From Prostheceraeus crozeri (Eukaryota; Platyhelminthes; Polycladida; Euryleptidae): DNA of 64,000 bases. This document shows, piece after piece, positions 11,541 through 23,561 of the stretch (the first letter of the stretch is position 1; every line of letters starts with the position of its first letter). The notes under the pieces are model-generated. The model had not been told where the DNA came from. It saw nothing but the letters and a program-made list of their open reading frames with translations, and did no database searches. Both the position numbers and the translations under genes were made by a program. Where the stretch lies: assembly GCA_907163375.1 (NCBI GenBank), contig CAJQUW010001979.1, forward strand, positions 372,001-436,000. The letters run 5' to 3'.

Positions 11541-13555
11541 ACTGTCCGTTGGCGATCGTTGATGCTGTCATTTCTTTCCATCCTAATCGATCGCTGCAAA
11601 GATGTAGCGTTTCAGTTCGTTTTCTCTCGGTGTCCTTTTCTATCACCTTCAGGAACGTCATCCGCTGTCTGTCCGTGCACGCATCCCTTCGATCAAGACA
11701 ACACCAAGTGCTCTGACTAACTGTTTCTTTCGCATCACGTCTTGAGGACTGTGGCTGTTCTCCTGATGTATGGGATCAGCTCATGGTTTCACGTTGTATA
11801 AACCATGAGAAGAACCTCCTCATTAGATTTTCTCTCAACTCATGAAATTCGTATCATCCTCTTGTAACACAACATCTCGAAAACTCGCAGCCTATTTGTC
11901 ACTTCGTTGCTGATAATTCATGTTGCCGCACCATATGCGAGAGTTGACTATGCGTAGATTTTCATTATGCGTTTCCTTGTGGAAAATGAGATGTTGTGGT
12001 TTGTTCTAACTTTCCGCATGTTCTTCAAGGCTGTCTTGACTATGCCTACTCTCCTTGTGATTTCCGTCTCTGATCTCTCATAATGTCATGAGACTGTCGA
12101 GATAGTTGCCCCTTAAAGCCGCATTTTAGTTACACAAAGGCCCAGTGGGTCTGACAGACCCATTGATTTAGATTATTAACTGATATGAATAAAATAAGAC
12201 TATAGACATGCAGATGAATTGAAAGCAATGAAAAATGATTCTGCATTACAAAACTCATAGCGACTATTGAAAGCTCACATCTTCAGCTTGCGCAACACTG
12301 CATAGGCCTTCTGAAAAGTGTAAAATTCAAGCTATAAATGTTGCATCACAGTATCTCAGTAAAAATGTCAACTTGAGCAGCAATCATCACAAGGAAAGAA
12401 ACTGCGTTCCAAACACAGATGAATTATACTGTCGACAAAAATGACTGCCAATGAAATTCCTATAAACTGATCCACCCCATAGACGCTGCGTGGTTGGGGT
12501 GTGTCTGATTTCTTTTATTATTCCCTCATGTGGAAGTGGTACATGCATAGAACTTTTTTTAAAGCCCTATCAATAATTGGGGTAATGCTTATAAATGTGA
12601 GTTCACTATGTCAAATTCGCCCTACCTCGAAATCTAAACGTGTCTGCCACAATTCTTGTATCGTCGGCGTATCTCAGATTGTTCAGGTGCATACTAGTGT
12701 CTGGAAGAAGGCCATCAACATCATCCACTTAATGCATCATGGACTCTACTGTGTACAGATTGAGAACATATAGTGAACCAACGCATCCCTGTCTAACACC
12801 TTATTTCATTTCTTGCCACTCTCTAAATTCTTCATTGTAGTTCACTGCAGTGGATTTCTTTCAGTAAAGATTCAAGTAGTCGTTTGTCCGCCGGATCGCT
12901 GCCTGCTGCGTCTAGACCTTTGAAAATTCATCGTGACTGATGTTATCAAGAGGTTTAGAATAGTCAATAAAACACGCAAGCATCTTTTTGGTTTTTCGAT
13001 GAGCCTTCCTAATAGTCTACACAGGATGAAAAATAGCGCTTGTCGTGTTTTTGTCTGATGCTAATCTTGTTTCGTGGTTCCTTTTATCCAGTTTATAAGA
13101 TGTCTTCCAAGTATCTTTATCACATCATGAGGCTACTGATGCCGTGCTCATCACATTCCAGGTCTACCGCTTTTTCGGGCAAGGCGATAAATGTCGATTT
13201 ACTTCTCTCCTTTGGAACTTCAGCCTCTTAGCAAATTGCATTCATCGATATGGCCACGGTGGTGACGCTTTCATTTCCATATACAGTGCTTCAATTAGTT
13301 TGACTTTTAGATCGTCGGGATCTGGCTATTTTCTTCATAAACTGTCCTTTACAGCGCTTCTGACTGCGTTCTTTAAGAATTCCAGAAGTGCTGTTCCTCT
13401 TTCGTTGTCATATGTAATGGCCTCTGAGTTTGAAAGTAGGTCTACTTCTACGAGCTGTCAGAGGCTATTGGTTTTCCGGTGTAGTAGCTAATGAGATGGC
13501 TGTCTGAAGCACGTGACAGACAGTCTTGATTACCTGTTGTTTCGCTAAGCACCAT
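11541..13555 (-). mobile_element. Decayed LINE (RT and C-terminal region)
   Basis: Read on the - strand. A block at ~13010-12930 gives a degenerate ACVLIDYSKPLD (normally IDYSKAFD). At ~12640-12590 HLNNLRYADDTRIVADT carries the YADD motif of reverse transcriptase. At ~12090-11850 a C-terminal block reads EITRRVGIVKTALKNMRKV and FEMLCYKRMIRIS, and RLGWKEMT lies near 11550. Many stops and shifts: an old copy. A run beginning TTAA near 12115 and extending to ~12480 does not fit the LINE and may be an insertion. Confidence 0.7.
12115..12175. repeat. TTAA followed by a small palindrome
   Basis: A TTAA is followed about 30 bp later by AGTGGGTCTGACAGACCCATT, a stem with an ACA loop. TTAA targets and terminal palindromes occur in piggyBac-type elements, but the opposite end was not found. 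Confidence 0.25.
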
Positions 13556-13563
13556 CGCTCTCC

Positions 13564-13729
13564 AGAGCTGGAAACGGGCCGGGCTTGGGCCTAAAAATTT
13601 GGTAAGCACTCAGGCCTGAAATATCTAGCAACCGGTGTGATATTTGTCATATCTGAAATTAATGACATTTCCCTCATTCGATCCGGGATCGGGTCCGGGC
13701 TGAAAAAAGCGGTCCGCTTCCAAGTTTGT
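13564..13729. mobile_element. Short hAT-like MITE (166 bp)
   Basis: Flanked by an exact 8-bp direct repeat, CGCTCTCC, at 13556-13563 and 13730-13737. Ends are imperfect inverted repeats (GCTGGAAACGGGCC against ACTTGGAAGCGGACC as the inverse of the right end). Inside are GGGCCGGGC/GTCCGGGC motifs like those in the larger hAT-like elements here. Non-coding. Confidence 0.65.
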
Positions 13730-13737
13730 CGCTCTCC

Positions 13738-14429
13738 TCGTATGTTTCTGGTGCCTCAATGAAAAGGACCGAGTTCATCAGAGGCATTTATTTTACTCGC
13801 ATCAATACTTCCTTTTGCTCTAGCAGTTATGATTGCCTGTATATGCGATAAACTTTAAGTTCATGACTTACTCCTTTCTCATTGCTTGGAGATGAAAAAT
13901 ATGTATTTTGAGAAATATGTCGAGATTATCAGCTCTCAAAATTTGGATATTCTGTTCATTATTTCAAATTCCTCAGTTCATTTCATCCTTTCACAATTAC
14001 GCATTACTCACAAAACATTTCCTTCCCTTCATAACTAGGCATAATGACATGCACTTTCTACATATTTTGCTAATTTGACCTACCAATATTTATTTTACAT
14101 CATTCTTCAGGCTTGTAGCAAACACATTTTGCAATGTCAAATACAAATACTGTATGATAGTTGCGTTACTTATAGCAGCACATTAAAATCAAGAAGGAAG
14201 GAAAATGATTAAATTATGTGAAGAAAAGATCATTTATATGCAGCATAATCTGTCTTTATGGCACGGCGGTAACAATTATAATGGCAAATCGTATACTTTG
14301 TATATTGCCAGAAAAGCTGAGAATCAATGGAGTTTCTGAGAACATATCAGGCATGATTAAACTATGAAACTAGGATGCACGTAGTTCTGTAGAAGAATGT
14401 GTTAGAAGAAGAAAATCATCTACAAAAGT
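13738..14429. other. Intron sequence, no gene seen
   Basis: AT-rich with no recognisable frame or repeat boundary. Confidence 0.4.
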
Positions 14430-15110
14430 ATTATTCAAAATGATGACTGCTCTGGGAGAAAAGAGTTTCTTCTTCGATATGCTTGACACGGTGGTTGTAA
14501 AACCCTGCCGGACACAGAAGATATTAACGGACATAGTGAATGTAACGGATGTTTTCGATCATTAACAATTTTAAAGAAAGGCTTCAAAGTTGCAGATTCA
14601 CGTCTCTCGTCTAAGTTACGGAATGAACAGCGAGGACAGGATGAATCGTCACAAATTACAAAATGTGCCCGTCTCTGCAACTATTCTAAAAAAGTTTATT
14701 ATGTGAGGAGAGTCTAATGAACACAGGCGAACAGTACTCAATTACAGAGCGAATTAAACCATTATAGACCTGTATGTGAATTGAGACTGTGTGAGAAATG
14801 ACTTTAAAGTAAGAAGCGCATATAACTTTCGAGATACGCATCTAATTATGAATTCAGTTTGCTTTTTCTCACTTTAATTCATCAGTGAGATGAACGCCAA
14901 GGATCTTCAGATCAGTCGCAGCGTCGATTTCTGGTATCAAAGCACATTGATAATTCCCTGATCTCGGTATCCAAAGTAACTTACACTAGTCGAAATTCAA
15001 CTTTAGTCAAGCTTCCAGTGACCAATTCAAGATGTTCCTGTGTTCAAGGACGTGGGAATCTGAACTATTAAGATGGACTATTAATGAACAGTCATCCATG
15101 TATTTGAATA
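14430..15110 (-). mobile_element. CR1/Jockey-like LINE fragment
   Basis: Read on the - strand: AATDLKILGVHL near 14900-14930, QVYNGLIRSVIEYC near 14750, then MQRRAHFVICDDSSCPRCSF...LDERR...LFKIVND.KHPLH at 14680-14435. The order and motifs match the copies at 4210-4790 and 30789-31420. Frame changes between blocks show it is inactive. Confidence 0.65.
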
Positions 15111-15187
15111 TAGAGGTCGTTCGACAAAAGAGATTTATTTAACTAGTTACAAGGTTAAAAAATGAAGGAACCACCTTGATTAAGAAA

Positions 15188-15356
15188 AGTTGTTGGCCTA
15201 GCGATCGTTTGGTCCAGAGGTCGAGCCCCGAAAGTGTCATTGTAAGTCGGCAGGAAACCCTCTGGACCACGACGCTCCAGAAAAGTTCGCCTATGGCAGC
15301 ACCGTCCAGATCCCTCCCCCCTCGCCTGCAGTGTGGGGGAATTGTGACGTTAAAGC
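15188..15356 (+). mobile_element. tRNA-derived SINE, 5' truncated copy
   Basis: Matches the fuller copies at 39211-39400 and 61680-61862: GGCCTAGCGATC, then the B-box-like AGAGGTCGAGCCCC, AAGTGTCATTG, GTCAGCACCGTCC-type sequence, and the GTGGGGGA...GACGTTAAAG tail. The A-box head is missing and the central GTCAGGAAGGGCATCCGG module is reduced to GGCAGGAAACC. Confidence 0.75.
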
Positions 15357-16213
15357 AACATACAAAAAAATCTGCGACTGCTCTTCCTGTGCCATGGCTA
15401 ATTAACTTGTAAAATAAGTGCAATGATATTAATGATAAAACACATGTTTAAAATAACACGTGTGCACATCTTGAATATATTGCTTTACTAATCGTTATGA
15501 AATTATATTAATGAGATCAAATGCTGCTCCCCAAGTGAACTATTTTAGAATTGTTGATGAATTTCTGAAAATGGGTTAAAGAGCCATTTCTGTGCACTCT
15601 AGACAAATGACCGTTTTTCCTTATCTACTTCATGTGATTTAACCCTGCACATGAAGCCGAAGTCAAACAACAGCTGTTGCGTTAATTTCCTATCTAGTCC
15701 TTACAAGCAAATACAAGTACCGGCATGTTGAATATCTTAGAATGGTACTTATATCTATGAATCTCTTGACTTTCGCAAAGATCTTTCTACGAGCGATTTT
15801 TGTGCCTGTTGACTAATCAAGCTAGGATAGTTTCGTTGTGAAATCGTTTAAGTTCTTCAATGATAAGAAGTATTTGAATGAATATCAGCATGGCATGGAA
15901 TTCTTACACGTTGATCAAACAAGTGATTATTCATGTGGAGGAAGAGGAGAAAATATGCTGATATTTTTTGACTCTCGTGCTCAATAAATATAGTGAATTT
16001 CAGAATTTCTGAATTCTGGTGAATCGCACATCGTATAATTGTACATATGCAGTGTAGTTTGAAGATATTGGACACTTTCTCATAGCTGGATGACCATATT
16101 AAGTTATCATCACTGTCAAATAACTTTATCTCAATCTGAAAGCTGATATATCTTGTGACTTGGTTATCTGTTTTTTCCACTTAAATGTTATTGTATTTCT
16201 TTTGGTTTTTCAG
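15357..16213. other. Intron sequence, no gene seen
   Basis: AT-rich and runs into the acceptor of the next VPS50 exon (TTTGGTTTTTCAG). Confidence 0.45.
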
Positions 16214-16606
16214 AGGTCTGGTGATCCTGGTATTAGTGTTGCTCAATTGTGTCCTGCTGTGGAACTACATAAGAAAGAGACTATTTTTGGTCTGTCGGCT
16301 CGTCTAATTGCTTGCCACTCTCTTACTTACGTTCATGACCAGTTCACTTCATGGGTTCTGCCATACCTTTCTCAGGAATTGGCTGGCGGTGTAGCCGGTG
16401 AACATGGGTCACCAACACGGGCCCAACTCAGCCAATTCGCCGAACAGACATTGTCCAACGGTTCTGACGTTCTTCAGCCTGCTTTAAGGGCGGTAGCATC
16501 ACATATCATTAACTGGGATCGATTGGTCTCGAGCATGGCCGGTGTGAATTGGGATGTGAAAGAAATCTTGTCTCAACATAACCGCTACGTCGATGAATTA
16601 CTCTCG
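16214..16606 (+). CDS. VPS50: VPS50 (syndetin) internal exon
   Basis: 131 codons between a pyrimidine-rich CAG acceptor and a CTCG|GTAAGAG donor, phase 0 at both ends. The protein contains KKETIFGLSARLIACHSL, which parallels the human SGDTLYGLAERVVATESL region, and ends with VNWDVKEILSQHNRYVDELL, nearly the same as human [20 protein letters not shown]. This is the conserved C-terminal helical-rod region of syndetin. The protein replaces VPS54 in the EARP tether (with VPS51, VPS52, VPS53) and acts with Rab4 endosomes in recycling to the plasma membrane. No internal stops. The reading frame continues exactly into the exon at 19434. Confidence 0.92.
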
Positions 16607-17281
16607 GTAAGAGTTAAAACCTTGTATGTTGTTTAGACAATCTGGTTAGTTGCACTAGCGATTATGACCGACGATATCTTAGGTCATTACTTGGTCGATC
16701 GCACAATTTTGCGATACACTTGTTTGAGTTCACTGATTTACTAATGTGAAGATGACATACTTTGTTTCTGTTGAATGATATTTTGCATAATATACTTGGC
16801 ATGCCTTATTTTTTCTCTTCATTTAAGACCAATTTGTAACTTAATAATTATGCGAGTAGAAAGGACTGCAACGTGAACTATAGATTATAGTTTTCTCGAT
16901 ATGTTTTCTTTGTTGTTCATCATTACCATACATGCAGTATGCACTATGACAACATTTGTTTAAAGCATGCAGAAATTTCATTGTGCACCCATTCATGTTT
17001 CAATTGTGCACCCATTCATGTCACTATGATGTCATTCATTCATGTCACTGATGCTATGCGGAAACTAACTTCGCTAATGCATTGTACAAGGAAATGCTTC
17101 GGACAAATTATTGATCACTGTAGATTTCATCTGATATTCGCGGTGCTTAACCGAAATGTTTCCCATCAAGCGCAGTGAATCTGAAGGTACTTTTTGAACT
17201 ACGAGAAGTGAAGTTCTTATTCAAATTGCATGCCGAAAATACATTTTAGTGCTTAATATCAGATTCAAGGTACAAATATTG
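16607..17281. other. VPS50 intron, no further feature seen
   Basis: AT-rich. A short tandem-like repetition of TGTGCACCCATTCATGT occurs near 16983-17021. No gene. Confidence 0.45.
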
Positions 17282-17475
17282 CGTTAAGATGAGGGTTTAT
17301 ACAATGAGGCATATACTGCTCTGATAGTAGGTATTCTATAGCCTCTGGAAGGCAAGAAAATGTAGAAATCTGAAGCCGCGAAGCGACTGAAGTCTTCTAC
17401 GATTTTCTTGCCTGACAGAGACCATAGAATTCCTTGTCTTCTAATCTCAATGTCGCTATGCGCCTTAATCTAATT
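17282..17475. repeat. Foldback hairpin element in VPS50 intron
   Basis: The inner ~30-bp arms pair well (GGCAAGAAAATGTAGAA with the inverse TTCTACGATTTTCTTGCC), and the pairing extends outward through GGTATTCTATAG / CCATAGAATTCC and, less well, to about 17282 and 17475. The loop is about 30 bp. It looks like a small foldback MITE. An intronic hairpin RNA is an alternative. No TSD recognised. Confidence 0.5.
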
Positions 17476-18280
17476 AATTATAAATCCTATATGTCTTGAA
17501 ATTTTATCCTGCCTGCCTGCCCCAGACGTCAGGATAAATTTTCCTGACGGCTGGCAACAGGAAAAACATAGCACGAGGTTAGAAGATAATTGAGTGAGTA
17601 TGTACTACGTCGGCTGGACAGGATATATCCGGTTTCTACATAGTTCTGGTATGCATCATGCTCAAAATTGCAATCAGTCTCAGTTTTGTTCTATACTGCA
17701 ATCGATCGCTGCTTAGACAACATAATGCAACCATAACTTAGAATTTCGATAAATCAACTGCTTAATTCTAAGTATAGTATACTGGAAATGTGCTCCAGTT
17801 CATAATGACACTATACGATCAAAGCCACGATTACTCGAAAGATGTTTATTTGTACTGTCTAGATTACTTGGCTGCTTCGCACCTTCTGAATCGTAAGTCG
17901 TATATTACCAATAATCTTGGACAAGGAGTGACATCTCACATATCGACCAAAATGAAAGTAAGGTCACGAACATGCCCCTCATCTCATAGTATTTGGAAAT
18001 TTTCAGAGATGTGTTTTAATATATTTGATGCAAAGTTGTATCTACACAAATTGCTGCACAGTATTTTGTTGATGTTTTCGAATCATTATTAAATAGTTGA
18101 CACACTAATTCTCATGATCGGTATCACAAGTTTCCTGTGATATCGAAAATATTTCTGCTGGTTGTCTTACACCTTAAAAGCATTTTCAATTATTATTGTA
18201 GGATTTATCAGCGCAGATAGTTACTTGGGAAGTTTCTTTTCAATTTGTCATTTCACCCCGTGAGAATGAATGCAGTGGTC
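17476..18280. other. VPS50 intron, no gene seen
   Basis: Contains a short CAGGATAAATTTTCCTG hairpin near 17531. Otherwise unremarkable. Confidence 0.4.
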
Positions 18281-18288
18281 ATTCGAAA

Positions 18289-18793
18289 CAGTGTTGCGAT
18301 TCGCGCGTGTTTACACGCGCGCGCGTTTTTTTGACAATTTGCGCGTGTAAGCGTGTTTTTTTCCATTTTTATCCATTTTGCGCGTTTTTTTTAAGTTTTC
18401 GACTTCTATTTTTAATTTTTGATAATAGAAAACTTTGGTTCTAAAATATTAAAATCAAGATATCAAAATTTCAAATTACATGCAGTTTCTAGATAAGCCA
18501 CATGTATAGCCTATCAAAGATCATTTAGGTTCATTAACATCTCACTCAATGGATAGCCTATAGGCCCACTGCTCGTATGCATCTGCCACTTAAGGCACGT
18601 GTGTATTTGACTTGTCCTGAAAAATACCAAAGCTCTTACTATCTGATCTGCAAATTTAAGCTTTGCAAAAATTCGTTTCATCAAATATTAGCGATCATAG
18701 TTGCCATTTTGGCTTCTTTGTAAGGAAATACATGTGCGCGTGTTTTTCGACCTTGCGCGTTTTTTTTACCCTACGCCAAGAATCGCAACACTG
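18289..18793. mobile_element. hAT-like MITE (505 bp)
   Basis: Ends CAGTGTTGCGATTC and GAATCGCAACACTG are perfect inverses. An exact 8-bp TSD, ATTCGAAA, lies at 18281-18288 and 18794-18801. Subterminal GCGCGTTTTTTT motifs recur near both ends. No coding capacity. It sits in the last VPS50 intron. Confidence 0.9.
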
Positions 18794-18801
18794 ATTCGAA
18801 A

Positions 18802-19433
18802 CGTCATCATCGTGCTAGTTTAACTTTCCTTGAAAACAAATATCTTTCGAGCAATTGTGACTTTGATCATTGTCTAACTGATGCATGCTTTTTTACGCAG
18901 GGCATTTTTTGAAAGCAAGATATAGAAATACTTATAAACACTCGAAAATAATTGATTGGTCCTTGAAGAAAGCACGCTGAAGGCCCGCCACATTTTGCTT
19001 AGCTTTACTTATCTTTACACTGTTCAATAAATTATTTTCAAGCCAAAGTCCTTTTTTATCTTATATCTTACAAAATATACATGCATGTATTTGTGCATTT
19101 CATATTGACTTCAGTTATAAGATAATGTTATACTTATGTACTTTTCAGAATTCTTGTAAACATTGCCTTTTACATAAACGAAAACAATGAACAATAATCT
19201 CAATCTGAGGGTGAATGAGTGCTCACGGAAATTCACTGAAGATTAGCTTCTGACGAATTGTCATATCAGTATGAGAATATGGAGAGCGATTGGGGAAGTT
19301 TTCCAATCTGGAAATCTTGTCGTAATTGAAGTACATGAATTAGCCTAACTAAACCACATGTAAATTAATGTCTACAAAGAGATGCTGTGCATTGTGGTGG
19401 GATTATCATTAAGATTTTGCGTTTATCTTTCAG
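18802..19433. other. VPS50 intron, no gene seen
   Basis: AT-rich and ends at the acceptor GTTTATCTTTCAG of the terminal exon. Confidence 0.45.
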
Positions 19434-19880
19434 GAAATGCGATACATATCAACTCGTATAATGGAAATGAGAAAACATATCCCCGTACCTCGAACTTCGC
19501 TTCTCTTGTTGTGGTCACTTATCATTGAACTTGGCAACCAAAGACTGGTCGATGGTTTTGCAGCTGCTAAGCGGTGCAGCAACGAAGGGCGCGCCTTGAT
19601 GCAATTAGATCTACAACAATATCTTACAAAATTGGAACAGTTAACAGACGTTCGACCTTTGCCATTGCGTGAACATCCTGAGGCATATATCAAAGCTTAC
19701 TATCTGCCTGAGGGCCCTCTAGAGACATGGATCCGGGAGCACCGAGTTGAGTATCGCCCTCGGCAGCTCGTGGCTCTCGTGAATTGCATGAGCCATTTGT
19801 CGAAGAAAAGTCGTCAAAGGCTGCTTGCTTTCTTAGAAAATCGAGGAGAAGCGTCAGTTAATAATGAACAACGGGAATGA
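19434..19880 (+). CDS. VPS50: VPS50 (syndetin) terminal exon
   Basis: 148 codons plus TGA, opening in phase 0 after a TTTCAG acceptor. It carries the most conserved part of the family: KRCSNEGRALMQLDLQQY (human KKCSNEGRALMQLDFQQF), KLEQLTDVRPLP, EAYIKAYYLPEG, WIREHRVEY and RQLVALVNCM...KKSRQRLLAFLE. The length and the C-terminal end agree with human VPS50, so the stop is real. The final ~10 residues (EASVNNEQRE) are lineage-specific. Human-like identity here is about half by eye, suggesting a distant bilaterian. A possible AGTAAA polyadenylation variant lies at 19925-19930, 45 bp after the stop; I cannot confirm its use. Confidence 0.95.
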   Translation, partial: EMRYISTRIMEMRKHIPVPRTSLLLLWSLIIELGNQRLVDGFAAAKRCSNEGRALMQLDLQQYLTKLEQLTDVRPLPLREHPEAYIKAYYLPEGPLETWIREHRVEYRPRQLVALVNCMSHLSKKSRQRLLAFLENRGEASVNNEQRE

Positions 19881-20250
19881 TCCGTCCCCAAGCCATTATG
19901 TACATATTTTTCCTACGACATCATAGTAAAGAATTAAGAGAACACGAAATGGTCTTGTTTTTTAAAAGCTAAATTAGTTTATTCGTACATGTTGAAGATG
20001 GCTTCATCATCCATTACATGTATTATTTATTCCCCTTCTACGAAATACATAGTTACATGAAAATTGAAGAAGCAAATATTTATTGAAGGATTTGCGCTTG
20101 TGAGCATGGCCGGGTTTATTGCCGAGCTTTCAAATCTCGAAAAACTGAGTGTTTGGTGCAATTCGGAAAATGCAGAATTATCTAATATTCAGTTTCGCTA
20201 TTAATCGAAAAGTACGGTAGAACTATTATTTTTTTTTATTTCACACTATG
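19881..20250. other. VPS50 3' UTR and flanking DNA
   Basis: Begins with the likely short 3' UTR. The rest is AT-rich and leads to the TSD of the next element. No canonical AATAAA close to the stop. Confidence 0.4.
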
Positions 20251-20740
20251 TAAGGAACTAAAGATGAGCGTCGGGTCGGGTACAATTGTATGACCCAATG
20301 TCTGACCCGAACCCGACAAAAAGTTTCAGAACCCGACCCGATTACATTCGAAAAATCAGAAACATTTCTATATATAAAGCTAATGCTTGATCCTAATGTG
20401 ATACCGGACGGTAGTCTAACTTCTTAGTAGCATTATTTTAGTATTTTATTAAAATACGCAGTAGTCAGCATATTAATTTCTCTAGGCTAATAAAGTATTC
20501 AAACAAATACTAAATAAGTAGCATAGCCTAATTACCCACGAAATTAACACAACCGACAATACATGACAAAATTCGGAATCTTCACAAAAAATCGACTACT
20601 TCGCGATATATTATAGGTGTTGCAGCATACTCCTTCAAAACTCTGATTGAGACGCTTTGACTCTCAATGTTAATGAAGATGTCAAGGTCCGAGCAGCTGA
20701 GCTGCATCACTACATGTAACATTATATTATTCTGCAGATA

Positions 20741-23221
20741 CAGTACGCGACAGCAAGATTTAAACTTGGCATAAATCTACGGACACGTACATTTTTCAAC
20801 ACCTAAATTTTTTTGCTATTAAGAAATATCGACAAATTTATAATCATCTGAAAGAGAATTTTCGGATCTATCATTTGAATGTTGTTGAATTAATTGTTTT
20901 TGAAATTGGTGGTTCCTAGAGGCCCATAGGCTAAACCCGAAAGCCCCAAATTTTCTTTGACTTGTTTTGACAAACACATAAATCAATTTGAAACATTCTC
21001 CTTGTGATATTCAAAACCGTCACAAGATTGGCTTTCAGAAAATATATAGCTTGAAAGTGTTTTTTCGAAGTTTATAGGCAATATTTTGAAAGTACAGTCC
21101 GTTCAAATAAAAAGGATTTCATCCTAAAATTTGTGATAATAAAAAATAAGTAGATACAAGAAAGCATTTTCATGTTTATTCATGACCCTAATAATATTTA
21201 AAAAATCCTTATTTTAATCTGTACGCTATGATGATACGGTAACGGTTTCTTAAGAAAATTTTTTTTTGTGGCCCCTACCTTATTGTCAATGACATTACCA
21301 ATTCGTCTAGGCACTGATTCGATGATATCGTTGATTTTTGACTGATCTAACTTTCTCCACTCTCTTTTTAACAGTGACGTAAGTTGTGATACGCTCATCC
21401 TGTGTAGCAATTGACTACGAACGTCGGTTACGTTAGAGAATACTTACATACATCTATGGTGGATTCAGATCAAGAGAACGAGCTGGCCCAAATGTCCAAA
21501 AAAGCCCTATTGAGACTTGCATTGGTTGACTCTACTATCTGTGGACCAGTGCATTATCATCATAAAATAACCAAGTTGATCTGTCATTTGGCAATGTTCA
21601 TTCGTAAAACATTCACAATAGCGTTCAGAATTATGTTCCTTGCTGTTATGTGAAGTTCAGAGCGGCCATGGTCCAAATGCCAAGCCTCAAAAAGTAGGCT
21701 GTCGCACCCACTTGTACCGGGGACGATGTAAATGTCTCGAAATTTCATGATCAGATTTTTATCCATAATTTCAATCGACTCACTATCCCTTCAGACGGAC
21801 TGATGCTCATAGACCAGAACAACCGATTCCCCCGCTGATTTCGCCAGTCCCAATGACTCTTTGCCCATTGAGCGTCTTTTTTATATGGTGATCTGATAAT
21901 TTCGATCTTGTGATCTGATCTACAGCTCTTGAATTTTCGACTCAACAATCTCATACGACTCAAAATTCAAACGTTTGGAGTGTTTTGCGTATTGGATGAA
22001 AGGCCCTACTTTACGTCAGAGTTCGAAAAATCACAGAGTCGAAATCATCATCATGCATTGTGTTAAGAGACATTTTAGTCGCTTTCTTGTAGCTCGCATA
22101 AGACAAACACTAAAACAACAAGGCTGACTTTTTGCCCTGACAAAACTGCCTTTTTTGTTCAATTTGTGCTATGTATTGTTTTTCTTTTGTACGAGATAGA
22201 TTCTAGCTGAAAGCAAGATTTTAGGCTGCCAAACACCCAGTGCTGCCAGTCAGGAAGTATGGACTTGAAGTCCAGTTAATCACATGTAGCAGTTCCAGTT
22301 ACATTGATGAATAATGGTGTATACTGGCTCTGATTGACCGACTTTTCTGCTTTTTTGTTTTGCTTTTCTTTATTTTTGTTGTGCTTAACAACATATTACA
22401 TAACAAAGGACAAAACAAATGTAATTTTTAAAAGAGTGAGGTATGATTTTGTGTAACACAAAAAATTGAAGATCAAATCACTCTATTACTTTTTTTATCT
22501 ATCAGTAAAAAAAGAACTCAATATTCATGCTTGAAATTTCCAGCAATGATATTAGTACGCACAACTGACATATCTTCCAAATTTCAGAGAAATTCGTTCA
22601 AGTTTGGCGGAGTTAGACAAAGTTGAAGTTAAGGCGATGTTTAAGGGTGATCCATTTTTTATGAAACAATCTGTAGTATAGATAGAAAATGTGGCGATTT
22701 TTTCATTTTCAGAATGTGTTGCGATAATGACAGAAATAACGCTGTTAACTAACTGGTGACATTTATTTACCTCAAAACTAGTGTTTTCTGCTTTTGTTGG
22801 GTAAATTTAAGGCCCTTCGAAGAAATATTCTGAAAATGAAAAAATCGCCATATTTTCTATCTATAGGCTACTACTTTCAAAATATTGCCTATAAACTTCG
22901 AGAAAACACTGTCAAACTATATATTTTCTGAAAGCCAATCTTGTGACGGTTTTGAATATCACAAGGAGAATGTTTCAAATTGATTTATGTGTTTGTCAAA
23001 ACAAGTCAAAGAAAATTTGGTGCTTTCGGGTTTATGGGCCTCTAAGGAACCACCAATTTCAAAAACAATTAATTCAACAACATTCAAATGATAGATCCGA
23101 AAATTCTCTTTCAGATGATTATAAATTTGTCAATATTTCTTAATAGCAAAAAAATTTAGGTGTTGAAAAATGTACGTGTCCGTAGATTTATGCCAAGTTT
23201 AAAACTTGCTGTCGCGCACTG
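20741..23221 (-). mobile_element. Tc1/mariner element with ~350-bp inverted ends
   Basis: Starts CAGTACGCGACAGCAAG and ends with the inverse of CAGTGCGCGACAGCAAG, between TA dinucleotides (20739-20740, 23222-23223). The inverted arms run about 20741-21094 and 22872-23221 and are highly alike throughout. Transposase remnants lie on the - strand: AQWAKSHWDWRNQRGNRLFW at ~21880 (the segment before the first catalytic Asp, which is lost) and, at 21410-21198, LLKREWRKLDQSKINDIIES then VPRRIGNVIDNKVGATKK, the Tc1 C-terminus. Frames between are broken. A 39-bp-arm hairpin lies at 22677-22865. Confidence 0.85.
22677..22865. repeat. Inverted repeat inside the Tc1 element
   Basis: About 39-bp arms: ATAGATAGAAAATGTGGCG...TTTCAGAAT against its inverse ATTCTGAAAATG...CTATCTAT, separated by about 110 bp. 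It is either a nested MITE or part of the Tc1 element's own structure. Confidence 0.6.
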
Positions 23222-23561
23222 TAGATACTAAAATTTCAATTATATAATATTTGATGTATAGTTTGAGCTTCCGCTCCTATGTAAAGATTATCTCAAATTT
23301 CATTTCATTTCTTTCCGCCCATCCTGCGAGCCACGATCTACATGTAATTATGAGAATGAGGCCTTTAGAGACTACAAGAACAGATTCAATTAATTTGATA
23401 ATGATCTGTCGTAGTTTCAGAAGCAAAATATGTAACGCAAAGTATTTTATCAGATCAATAATTCGCAATGAGAATAATGTGATAAGCCACAATTTCTTGA
23501 AAAACTTCAGTAAACTACAGGTACACATGAAACAGCACTAAAAACTTCACAGAAAATACTA

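Noticed and set aside
12115-12480. piggyBac element
   Set aside because: Only one TTAA with a palindrome; no second end or transposase.
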